Assembly (NCBI GenBank): GCA_030533445.1
Contig: CM060065.1
Location: 47,995,964-48,059,963 of the forward strand
Direction: 5' to 3'
Origin: Cyprinodon diabolis
Lineage: Eukaryota > Chordata > Actinopteri > Cyprinodontiformes > Cyprinodontidae
DNA length: 64,000 bases
A program made the translations under genes and the position numbers. A model generated the notes under the pieces. It saw only the letters and a program-made list of their open reading frames with translations, was not told where the DNA came from and did no database searches. Each line of letters starts with the position of its first letter. Position 1 is the first letter of the stretch. This document shows, in pieces, positions 22,045 through 34,600 of this stretch.

Positions 22045-23512
22045 AACCTAATCAAATTTTCTCCTTTGGACTTAATCTTTTTAAACTCTGATGGTATAGT
22101 AGCTTGTTTGTTTTCCAATTATCTGTTTTCTGATTATCTGCTCAGTTTGATTTTCACTGAGATTCTGTCTGAAATCCAAATAATCATCTCATCAGTAAGC
22201 TTTAATATTCCCTCGCTTTTAAATCAGTTGAGTTCAAAACTGAAAATAAAAAATAAAAACCAAACACACAAATTCCCATAAGTGTTTTTATTACATTTAT
22301 ATAAAATAATATGCATATAAAGCCCCTCTACTTTCATTACAGGAAAAATGCATCAGTGTGACCTGAAGAGAACCGGCAGAAAAGCCTGAATGAGAAGCCG
22401 GTTCAGCAAGCAGCGATCCACAGATCACATCAGCTGGTGTTTCTCACACTTTTAAAAACACCTGATGTCTGTCCGCTTGTTCTATCACTGATCATCTAGA
22501 TAGACTTTATGCATTAAGGTATGAGTTATGCACCACACCCCACTTCTGAATCTGCTGAGTCTTTTCTACATTAAAAGCAATTTTAGCAGAAAGTTCCCTA
22601 GAAAACATTGTTTAGAACAAGGCAAGATGATACCGATTTTATTTAGCCAATATAAAATCCCCATTATTAAATCAGATCTATATAAACTAGATATCTTTTT
22701 ATATTTTTAAATCCAAGGTAGTCTGCTTGAATAGGAGAAGAGACGAATTAAAGGAGACACATTATTGGAACTCTTGAGCTCAAAAACATTTTTTTTTAAA
22801 GAATATTTTGTTGTTTTGTGTCAATGTTTAAAGATCCGTCAGCGATCAGCTTAAATTAGGAGGTAAAGCTTAGACTCTGCCAGCCTCTCTGCAGCTGATT
22901 GGCTGGAGATGCCATTTTAAATAATGACTTCTGAAGCATGATTGTTGCCTGGCTAAAAGAGAGAACTTGTCAGCTGAGAAAACAGGAGCAAACCGGTTCT
23001 GGGTTGTTTATCTCACCTGACACACTTGAGTCTTATTGAGCTATTTTCCTGTCGGTGTTACTCAGACCATGATGAAGATGTTCTGTGTGGAAACTGGTTC
23101 CCCAGTGCAGGGCAAAGAACCATTTATTCAATAACACTGCCGTCAACCACTTTATTGAGCTTTATACAGAGTAAATTATTTAAAAACATAAAATAAACTG
23201 TTCAAATGAAAAGCTGATCATTCTGGCGGCGGGAGTATTTTTGATTCATTTTTATGGACAGTAGTAACTTTACATCAATAAATAATTTATATTAGTTGGT
23301 ACTATTTTTTAGATCTGAAACCTAAATAGTTTAAACTAAGCTGATATTATGCCTCAATGTGGTTTGGATTTGATAAACTACTGCTTTGATCCTTGTCCTG
23401 CAGGGCTGGTTTTCTGGTTATAGTTGTGATTTTGTCATCCTGTTGTATTGTGATGGTTTGATTTGTCTCCACTAATTCATACTTTTTCTCGCTGCTCTAA
23501 GCTGATTTTGGT
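22045..23512. other. 3' flank of ZP copy C, nothing recognised
   Basis: AT-rich DNA downstream of the copy C stop codon. Part of it is likely 3' UTR, but I could not choose one polyadenylation signal with confidence. Confidence 0.4.
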
Positions 23513-26500
23513 TTATTTCTCAAATTCGTCTTCAATGAGAGCATTGCAGTCCTCAGCTCTTCTCCTCCTGCTGAAGTGACGAACCACCACCACCATCAGA
23601 ACCAGTGACAGGATGAAGGCACTGGCAAAGACCACTGTGGTGATGTTGGAGGCAAACAGCTCCCTGAATCTCCAGCTTTCTCCATCTGATCTGGTTTCAG
23701 GAACTTCTGGTGGAAAATTAACTGGAAGACACAAAGACTAAAATTCAGTTTCTACACAAATTGGAAAAAAAAACACAACTGTTGGGTCTTTCTGACTCTA
23801 ACCTTCAGGAGAAGCATCACTTTTCGGCTCCAATTGTATCTTCTTATCCTCCTTCACTGCATTAGGAGAAGCAGACCCAACCAGCTGCAGAGGACCCTGG
23901 GTAATGTAGTGCCCTGTGGTCTCCATGCTTAGCCCTCGTCTGCGTCGGCGGGATGGTTCGCTCAGACATCCCTGCGCACATCTGGAGAAGGGGTTCCCAG
24001 GCTCACACAGGATGACGGAGCAGGTGATGTAAACCTGTAAGATGGAAGGTGAGAGGTGTGGCTCAAAATGAAGAATTCACTGTAGTTTTTTGTTCTTTGC
24101 TTTGATCGATCCTTTAAAGGCGTTTGGTTCTCCTGGACATTATGTGCCAAATCAGGCCCCCCATTTCACTTTATTCCGCCCTAGAGCCAAAGAAGACAAA
24201 TCACTTCACCAATTAGTGGCATTTGTCCCTTTAAAGTGTGATGAACTGGCTATAACTGCCAAATAAATAGGAGAAATTTGCAGAAGCAGTGTGGTCTTCT
24301 GAAATTAAAAAATAAAATCGAAAGGTACATTTAAACAGCTGCAAAAGGCCTCTTTATATGGGGTTCCGTTAGTGCCAAAAATATGTTTATGTGTCTTCTG
24401 GTGGGTCCATGTATTGTGCTTATATAATGGAAGTTGTATATGTAGTGGTTTAAAGTCTATATGTCAGATTCATATGTTGTGTCTATATGCTGTGAGCATA
24501 TGTATTGTGTTTACATGAGGGATAACGTGCATTGCATTATTCTTCACTTTATGTTGTTTGACCATGTTGTTGAACCCGTCAGCATGTGATCTCGTTTTGC
24601 TGTCGTTTCCTTTGCTGTTACAGCCTGTCGTTCTCCCCTGTCGTCCCCCTCTGCTGTTATACCTGTTGTTGTCCCGTCATCTCCCTCTGCTGGTACAACC
24701 TGGCGTTACAACCTGTCGTTGTCCCCTGTCGTCTTCTGTGTTGTTAAAACCTGTCGCCACCTCTGTCGTCTTCTGTGTTGTTACAACCTGTCGTCACCTC
24801 TGTCGTCTGCTGTGTCGTTACAAGTTGTCTCCGTTATACTTGTGATTGTCCTCGTTAACGGGGCGTTGCACTGCTTTTACAATGGTGGGTTGCTGCTGCT
24901 GTCTTGTACCGTTACCTGGTTCCATTTGCGAGTGGTTGGCTATTTTATCTATATTGTTTTAATCTTTAATGTCACAACAGTAATAACTCCCTTCAAATCT
25001 GACTGTTCACACACATTAGCTCTGGTAAACGCCTTAGTTCTTCACTTACTGACCAATGCGGTCATGATAAAATAACGTACACACTTCCGGTTTAACTGAG
25101 ATTTCAAAATAAGAGTCAATGAGACAAACGCCTCTGCTGCAAAATTGAGCTTCAATTAGCATTACCATGGACAGGCTGTAACAGCAGAGGAGATGACAGG
25201 TTTTAACAACAGAGGTGACGACAGGTATAACAGCAGAGGAGAAGACAGAGGAGAACGACAGGTTTTAACAACAGAGGAGACAACAGGTTTTAACGCCAGG
25301 TTGTACCAGCAGAGGGAGATGACGGGACAACGACAGGTATAATAGCAGAGGGAGACGACAGTGGAGAACGACAGGCTGTAACAGCAAAGGAAACAACAGC
25401 AAAACGAGATCACATGCTGACAGGTTCAACAACATGGTCAAACAACATAAAGTGAAGAATAATGCAATGCACGTTATCCCTCATGTAGACACAATACATA
25501 TGCTCACAGCATATAGACACAACATATGAATCTGACATATAGACTTTAAACCACTACATATACAACTTCCATTATATAAGCACGATACATGCACACCTTA
25601 CATAGACACATGGACACACCAGCAGAAACATGGACACACCAGAAGACACATAAACATATTTTTGGCACTAACGGAACCCCATACACTTCAGCATAAAGAA
25701 GTGGTTAGATATAAAAATGAGTTTGATAGCCCTGTCTGAAGGGTTTGTCTTTACCAATGGTGTCCGCACTGAAGCTGGAAAGACAGCTTTTCAGTACTCT
25801 GCCCCCACAGCATAGAACAATCTTCAGAAAGACTGGAAGTTGAAGGATTTGATTCCAATCGGACATTTTAAACGATTGCTCTAAGGTTTGGAAATGAGAT
25901 CTATGGTTTGTAACTGTTTTATGAATTTCTAATTATAGATAGATGTAATTGTAAACTGTAATGTAATTTGTAATGTAATCTTTTGCCTCTGTCTTGGCCA
26001 GGACTCCCTTGAAAAAGAGATTGATGTGACCCAATGACCCAGATAGACCCTGGGCATTAGGTATTGTTCCTATCTGCTTTTCATTGCCACTGGAAGCTAC
26101 CTGGTCATAATCTCCATTGAATTTGAAGGCCTGGATCTCAAAGTTGTAAGAAGTCTGGTTGGATGGGTGGATCTTAAGGGTTTCGTCTTTCACACACCTT
26201 GAAGACAACAGATTAAAAAAAAATGAAGAGCATCTTCTTCAGACATTTTTAACGTTTTTGCACAGCAGGACTTACCCATTCTCAATGAAGTCATAGTACA
26301 TGGGGTTGTCAGGGTTGTTGTCTGGAGTCCCTTTGCATGACTCAACAAACAATGTAACGTTTGGGAGCTCTGACATGGCCTGGATGCCCATGTAAATCAT
26401 TTCCATCAGCCTGACCTGTACTGGGTAGGCATTAGGCTCCACCCTCTTGGTGAAGTTACTGTCTGTGAATATCTCAAAGGTGTAGCCGAAGCTGCCAAAG

Positions 26501-29500
26501 CTGGACTCAGTGAAAATGTAATCCGCCTGGTGGAGGCTGTAGAAGTTGGAGACGCTGATGGTTTTGGGAAACTCACAGTAGAAGTCAATCTTAACCGTGT
26601 TCCTTCTGATGATGACCTCGTTGGACCTCTCGATGGAGCGGATCTCATTCTTAAAGACGATGTAGTCTCCTTTATCCTGTTTTCATGAAACATCACAGTA
26701 AAATTAAAGGCAAAGGCCCACGAGGAGGACGGATTTTAGGTCTTTGTTCTGTTTTTCCACACCTCAAGCTGTGTGCCACAGGTACTGAAGGACATGGTTC
26801 CCAGGATGTGAGTGCCGTTGGTGGTGAGCGTGCATGAAGGGTCGCTTAGAGACAGGAACTCCTCACTGACATCAGGCATTGAAGCTTTCTCCACGGCCAC
26901 CATCATCATGTTAGATAAACACTGAACTGAGGCTCTTCCTGAAAATCAAAAGGAAATTGACCCCGTCTGACCTGTATTTCTAACTTTTGGTTGTGCTCCC
27001 ATTTTTTATGAGATAAACTCAAAGATCTAAAACTTTTTCCACATACACAACATCAACATTTCCCTCCAATACAAGTGCTCACTATCACAGAATATATCCT
27101 TATCACAATATTTGATGGAAATGGTTATATTGTGTATGGGGAAAAAATGGGAGCAAACCCAACAGAGTTATGTTTTTTTTGTTGATTGTACTTCATTATC
27201 TGTTCTCACATAAAGGATATTTGATTTGATTTGATATTCCAATCATTTCAGGGGTACCCTCATGTTAACACTTTCAAAACTTTCAGCAAAATACTTGATA
27301 GAATAGATAATAATGACAAAAGAGATGTCATGGCTTCTGAATAGTAAAAATATGTATGAAAACTTGTGGTCTGACTGGTTTTTCAACAGTATGCTGAGTC
27401 ATGCAACATTCCTTCAACCATTTGAGGATTGACTCTTTATGCTCTGTTTGATCTTCATTCAGAGGTGAGATTATCATGTTGTCACGCTCATTCGGGTGTT
27501 TTGGTTTCGTTTTTTTTTTTTTTATGTTTTTTTTAATTTTATTCTTGTATTTTTTTTATTTTTCTATTTTTTTGTTAATAAATTTTCTTCATGATGATAA
27601 AAATAACACATTTTTTTATCATAAGCCCCTTTTTAAACAGCTCTTACAGGTAGTTAACTAATAAACATACAAGCATTTAATTGTACATGTGTCGATGGGT
27701 GCATGTGTGCATTATTAGCTGCAAACCTTGGTTAAGAGTGGCTCGGGTCACCTTGACAACGACACATCTCATCTCTGATTGGCTGTAGATTAAGAAAAAG
27801 CACAAAAAAATCATAAACAAGCTAAAGTTAATCAGAGTCCAAACAATGAATGGTTTCTGCTTGATATTAATGAATGTTTATTCAAATGTTGTTTGTCCTG
27901 CAGACGCTGTTTTCTGAGTCACTCTTTGATTGTTTGACCGGTTTTAGTCAAACTATAATTCAGCTTTTAGTTAAAGAAAAGAGCCATCATTAGTCAGTCC
28001 AGATTCACGATCTTTAAAAGATCTTGACTTTGATGAATTCTAAGAGTAAAAACATCTTAGAGTGGCTTTTGACTGAGCTTTCTAAGCATTTAGTTTGTCG
28101 TCCACTTTCTTTGATTTTATTATCATTTTACAATTAATTTTTACAGTCATTAAATTTTTTTTCCTCTTGAATTAATAGTTGTCAACTGTTTCATTCCCTT
28201 CATACCAGTGCAATCTACTTGTTGGTGTTTATTTTCCTGTTTTCTTATATAAAGCCCTGAGAATTATCTTGCCACTGAATTGCGCTGCATGAATAAATTT
28301 AACTTTACTTAGTCGTTAAACTTTCTGGTTTACAGTATTCTGTAATTCTGCAAAAATAAATACAATTTGTTTTTATTTATTTTTTCTGCTCAAAAATATT
28401 TAGAATTATATTTTAATATCTTCAAAATGAGAGAAAATCCATAATAAAAAATAACTCCATCTATGAACAGTATCAAAATCTAAAGATTAAAATAGGCAAA
28501 AAGCTCAAACCTTCAATGCTTCTTTTGTTTAAAACAATAAAAAGAAGAGCAGATCTTTATTTTAATGTCTGTATGATAAAATAACTCACGATGTTGCTGT
28601 TTCTGCAGTGAAACAAACTGGAATGAATCTGTTTGCGTCGCTTTCATTCGGGGTCCATGTCAGGGTGGCTTCTGCCTTGCCGTTTGACCCGGTTCTGAAC
28701 TCCTGGGTCAGGTTTTGTGGCCCACTGACCTGAAAGCTCTGGATCCTTCAGAGGAATGAAAAGAGTCAGAAAGAGGTGTCTAGTAACGTGATGTAATGGT
28801 GCATGAGGCAGGCGTGCGAGAAGTCCGTACTGAGCGTTCAGAGCCTGGGCCTCAGCGAACAGCTGGAAGGTCTGACCCACGCTCGCCTGCAGAACATCTC
28901 CATATGATGGCGTCCTGGACAGGAACATTGGCGTCACGTCACCGGCCACACAGCTCGATGATGGAGAGAGGACTGAAACCAGAAACCCAGTGGAGATTTT
29001 AATCCTTTATTGTCCAACACAGCTGGGAAATTCAGGGACAACAAAGAGACAAAAACTACAAATATAATCCCAGTACTGTGAGATTGATTCTTGTGAAGAA
29101 AGTCTATTAAAGCTTTAAAATTAAGGACCATCATATCCAACATAAGGTAGGAATAAACTCTCTTATTTACGGAGGGTGAGTTAATCTCCATGGAGACAGT
29201 CTTTTGGGGGACCACCAAGTCCGCAGGACCTGTCCTGGAACCTTTCTGGTCCAACAGACATGAACCAAACGACAGAATTACCTTCTCAGTATCTGTTGGC
29301 TTCAGGTGTGTTAATTCAGAAACTCAGCTGCAGGACACTGGACTGAGGTGTGGACTGGAGTTGAAGGTCTCTGCTCTAAACATTTTCCCTCACTGTGAAA
29401 CAGGGTGTTTCCTTCAGGCTGAGTGGACCAGAGCTTCAGTCTGACCGGGTCTATACAGGTCCTCCTACTGGAGGACCTGATTGTTGTGGACTTTTAGGAC

Positions 29501-31520
29501 TTAACTTTATCTATCATAATTTCTCTATGTGCTGAAGGAATTTCAGCTCATAAATAATTTTTAGTTTTTGGGTTCAATAAGGGGCTGTGCGGTGGCGCAG
29601 TTTACAGCACTGCTGCCTTGCAGCAAGAAGGTTCCGGGTCCGATTCCTGGGCCAGGTTCTTTCTGCTTGGTGTTTGCATGTTCTCCCAGAGCATGTGTGG
29701 GTTCTCTATGGGTACTCCAGCTTCCGTCCACAGTCCAAAAACATGACTGTTAGCTTAATTTGCTTCTCTAAAGTGTCCTTTGGTCTGAGTGTGTATGAAT
29801 GGTTGTGTGTCTCTTTGTTGCCCTGCGACTGACTGGTGAGCTGTCCAGGGTGGACCCCGCCTCTCGCCCATAGCCTGAGATAGGAGCCAGCCCCACTGGA
29901 CCCTGACAGGAATAACTGGGAGAAGATGGATGGATGGATAGATGGGTTGAATAAGCCAGTCATCTAACTCTCATATAGGGAGATGCTTTCTTCAGCTGCA
30001 TTTATTTCTCTTTAAAATATTTTCTATTAAACTCCTGATCCATAAATCTTTGGTCTGATGTGGCAAAAGCTTCTCTAATATTTTAGTAATGCTCTTTATT
30101 ATGTGGGTCATTTTTCCTGAAGATTTGTTGCATTTATTGGAGCAAACGGCTTGTATACCATCTTTAAACATTCAGATGATGCAAGAACGTGGGGCCGATC
30201 GGCAGTGGTGATGAGGAAGTCTGATTAGCAGGAATGAAATGAAATCCAGACATTTCTTTGGCTGAATCCAGGATGAAGCCTTACCTTCCATCAGGAAGTG
30301 CAGCTTCAGTCGACAGAGAGGAGGTTGGTTCATGTTGGAGGCCTCTCTGGTCACTGAGCTTCCATCTGCGTAGGTCAGCGTGATGTTTTTGGTGGAGAAG
30401 TCCTCCAGTGTCAACTCAAACACGTGGGTTCCAGGCTGGGGTTCCCTACTGCTTCTCAGCGTGCATGTGGTCTAAAACAGGGTTTTTATTCATTAGTTAT
30501 TATTGTGACATCAATCTAAAGGTTGGGTTTCCTATGGTTACGTCTGAATGTTGGCAGAACATCAATACTCCAACAAGGCCTTAAAGTCATCAGATTGTCA
30601 GTTACCTCGTCCAGAGTAAAGTTTGCTGTGGGGTCTGAAGTGAAGCGGCACCTCACTGCATCTCCATCTGGATCATGAGCCAGAAGACGCAGCTGGGTAA
30701 AACAGTTCTGAGGAACCCTGTAGGAACATTTTCATATTTCATCTCATTAGGGGTTGGGGAGCTTTTTGCCTCTCTATGAGCAATCTGTTTTGATCACATT
30801 TAACTAAACAAATAATCTTCAACCAATCAAGACAGAAGATAAAGGAGGGATTTAAAGGTGGGAATCTGTACCGTAAGGAAGACACTGTTGTGGTGACAGG
30901 GCAGGTGTTCATACGGAAGGTATCTGATCGAACTCCAAGATCCATCTGTGCGTGACTCATCCGGTTGGTTTTGCCTTCCACATTAGACACCCAGCAGCAG
31001 CCAGAGTCTCTGGAAACCAAGCAGTGAAACTCTGGGATGTAAAATTACATCATTTTTAATCTGAACTAGAAAAAAATATGTTTTTTTAAGGTGCTTTATA
31101 AATAAAATAGGATTGGTTAAAATTATGCTTCTTTATTTTCTTCATTTAAACCTTGAGAGAAATCCTTAAATGGACTTTAATTTAGGCTGCTCTATGGACT
31201 GACTGACAGCAATTCTCCACAACTACTTGTTAACGTCTGCCCCCTGGTGGCCATCTTAGGAGACAGACATTCATTAGATTTCCCTTTTTTGTACTTTTCT
31301 TTTTGTTTTACTCTTCTTTAGCTAGTATAAAAATGCATTCATGCCAAGATGTTGTTAAAACGTTAAAATAAACAATATTGGATTATATGGAAAAACAATA
31401 ACATAATATATCATAGCATTTAAAATATAACAATGGCTTCAATTTATTTGTGGAAAGAAAGAAGAAAGAAGAATTGAGACTATTAAATCATCAGTGTCAT
31501 TATCATCATTACCATTATAA

Positions 31521-31605
<85 letters not shown>

Positions 31606-34600
31606 CTTTACCAGAATTATTTGTAGGGGTAGAATTGTAGCACTTTTAACAAGACTAGAGTACAGGCATGACTGAAGACATAAAATCCTGGATGACTCTT
31701 AAAGGTATAATGGAGGATTTTCGCAAATTTTTGAAAAGACTACCCTCTCCACTTAAAAAAAAAATAAAACATGCACAGGGAAAAAACCCCGCTCCCGAGA
31801 GGGAATGCCTGTTTCTCCTTGTGCATGATCTGTTTAAAAGTTGCTGTTTGAATCGCTCATACATGCTTACTTTCTAAAAGAAGATTTTTTAATTTTTCCA
31901 CTATGTCAGACTCACAACTGGTAAGTGAAAATGGGGACGAGCACTTAGGACTTAAAGATAGGAGCGCTTAAAGATATCACCAGAATGATTGACAATTAGG
32001 AGGACCACTTATTTTGGTGATCTACCCAGAAAAAGAACGTCCTCCACTATACCTTCAACTTTCTGCTCCTGAATGCAGACTAAACAGAAGCTTCTTGTCT
32101 TCAGACCAGAGTCTTTGAAAAAGAAGCTGATTAGTCAGTCACTTCTTTTGGATGGAATTAAATTGATCTCAGATAATAAAGTAAAAAATATATTTTTTCA
32201 GGCACTCTGATGAAATGGAGGAATTGACTGAGTTTAACGTTGCATTAAAGTTCAATAATACCAGCACTGTGGTTCTTCCACAGTCTGTAAATACGGATGT
32301 CACTGAACACCTACACAAATGGTTTGCACTGTATATTTGAATTTGTAAAAGTAGAATGGGAGGCAGATTTTTTAATTATCAGGCTCTTCTCCTGTGGAAC
32401 CAACTACCAGTTTTAGTCCGTGAGGCAGACACCCTGTCTACTTTTAAGGCAAGGCTTAAAACTTTCCTTTTTGATAAAGCTTATAGTTAGAGTGGCTCGG
32501 GTTATCCTGAGCTATCTCTATAGTTATGCTGCTATAGGCTTAGACTGCTGGAGGACATAGGGACCCCTATTTCATCATTCTGCTTCATTCTATCTCTATT
32601 CCCCCTTTCTGTTCAATCCATAACATTCTGCTGTCTCTGCTTTTTCTCATACTAGCTTCATCTGGTCTGTTACTGTTTGGCTGTGACTCCATCCTGGAGA
32701 GAAAGCAATTTGCTGCTGTTGCTTATAGATGTTGGAGCTTGTTTTTCAGTGCAGTCCTGTTTCTCTCCGACTGTGACTAACTGGATAATAATACTATGTG
32801 AATTGTATTGATCTGACATTGGAGAAGTTTACCTCTGCTTTTAACCCATCTCATTTGGGAACAGTGGGCTGCCATTGTGGGCCCCCCGGGGAGCAGAGTG
32901 GGGGTTAAGGTTCTTGCTCAGAGAGCCAGAGTGGCAGTCTGTGGGAGTGGGGCTTGAACTCAGAACCTCAGGATTCCAAACTCTATGCCCTAACCACTAG
33001 ACCACCTCTTCCCCCTTTTTATAATAGAGATGTGCTCTCTTTCATAAAAAGAGGTTAAGTGGTGCTTTAAGGTTTGCAGGTTTTTAGGTGTAATAAGAGA
33101 GAAAAAAACATTTAAGAAAGATTGAGTCGTTTGAGAACTAGATGTTTCACAGAAGTTGTGTGATCATGAAAAGAAAGATTTGTGTGAGAGTTTCTGGTAA
33201 ATAATAAATATGAGGAAGTGTCAGCTGTTATTGTTCTAAGCCTTTGTTCTTCTGAAGCTCTCAACCAAACAAAAGACACTGAAGTGTTTCTTGGTTAAAT
33301 GAAACTTGAGCAGGGGCAACAGCCATGGGAGCAGAGAAAAGGAAAGGACCAGAAGAAAGTCAGTGAACTTTAGCCACAATTAGCGATCAAAGGAGGTTTA
33401 TTTACTTTTATAAAATAGAAAGTTCTCCTAGATTAGTTGTTTTGTGACCTTTCTGTGTCTCTGCTCCATCTTCTGTACAAATTGGAAAGTACAGAACACA
33501 AGCAAGCAACTGTTCACTTCGGCCACAAGCTCATCCAGGAGGATGGATTTCTGCAAAGTCAGTGACTGGATGCAATCAGCTGGTTTTTCTTAGACAGAAA
33601 ACTTTGTAACATTTCAAGAAAAGCAGAAGTTGATGCACTGTTTGACAACCAGGATAAACTGTAATGGACGCAGCTGAATCATGGTTATATTTAGCTTGAT
33701 TTTTTTCAAAGTGTTTGAAAGTTATCAGTCTGATGATTTGAGGAATAAACTGGCTGCACTGGAAGCCTGAATGAAATAAAAAGCTGCATTTTCTTGAGTA
33801 ACAGTTGAGTTCGTGCTCAAACCTTTAAGCATTCATTCCCAACAACATTTCAGTGAATGAATGCGGTCATATAATCCAACTGAGCCCTGTGATCCCAAAG
33901 ACCTTCATTTTCAACTCAGACCCTCTGATCCAATCTAATTAACACAAGAAAAGAAGAGACCAAGGGGGAAACGTTCTACCAGACAATATCTGGACGATCT
34001 GTTCCTCACCAGCAAAATACAGCATATTTCAACTGCTGCTATGTTCTGAAGATTAAATAAATGGGGGAACATTATTGTCGTGTTCTACAGTTTTTCCAGC
34101 TTTGCTTCATTGATTTTTATTATTGTTATCTAAATGATCAAGCTCTATTTCTCTGTGTTCATTTTTGTTAGAATGATGTTTCCATATTACCTCATTCCTT
34201 TGTGTCTAGTTTCTTAGTTCAGTCTTAGAAAGAAGGTGGGAATGATTGTCTGCCTGCTTTTCCTTTGCAATGAGATCAGATACGTATCAGTGGAGTTTTA
34301 TTCTGGTTAAATAAAGGAATTAAATTAATTTAAATATGAATGCTTAATCTTGAGCATATGATCGTTATCAAGACATTTAAAACTGGAATATCATAAACTC
34401 AGAATCTGTTCACAGTTATCTAATCAATGTGAATTAACAGCTAAAACGATAAACTTCTGGCTTGTTGATTATCAGGAAACTGTATTATTTCAAAAATGAT
34501 TTGGAATATATGAAGTAAAAAGATAAGAGATTTCCCTATGATCAAGTATTATATTAAACTCTCCAACAACAGGGTCATTTAAGGCTGTTTTAACACCAGT

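Noticed and set aside
24558..25413. Open frames in the foldback arms (Leu/Val-rich on plus, Ser/Cys-rich on minus)
   Set aside because: They are translations of a tandem repeat and exist as mirror images in both arms.
28644..28949. 101-codon frame continuing past ZP exon 6
   Set aside because: Only its first part is exon. Alignment to family members and a good acceptor at 28745 show that the rest reads through an intron and then exon 7 in the wrong frame.
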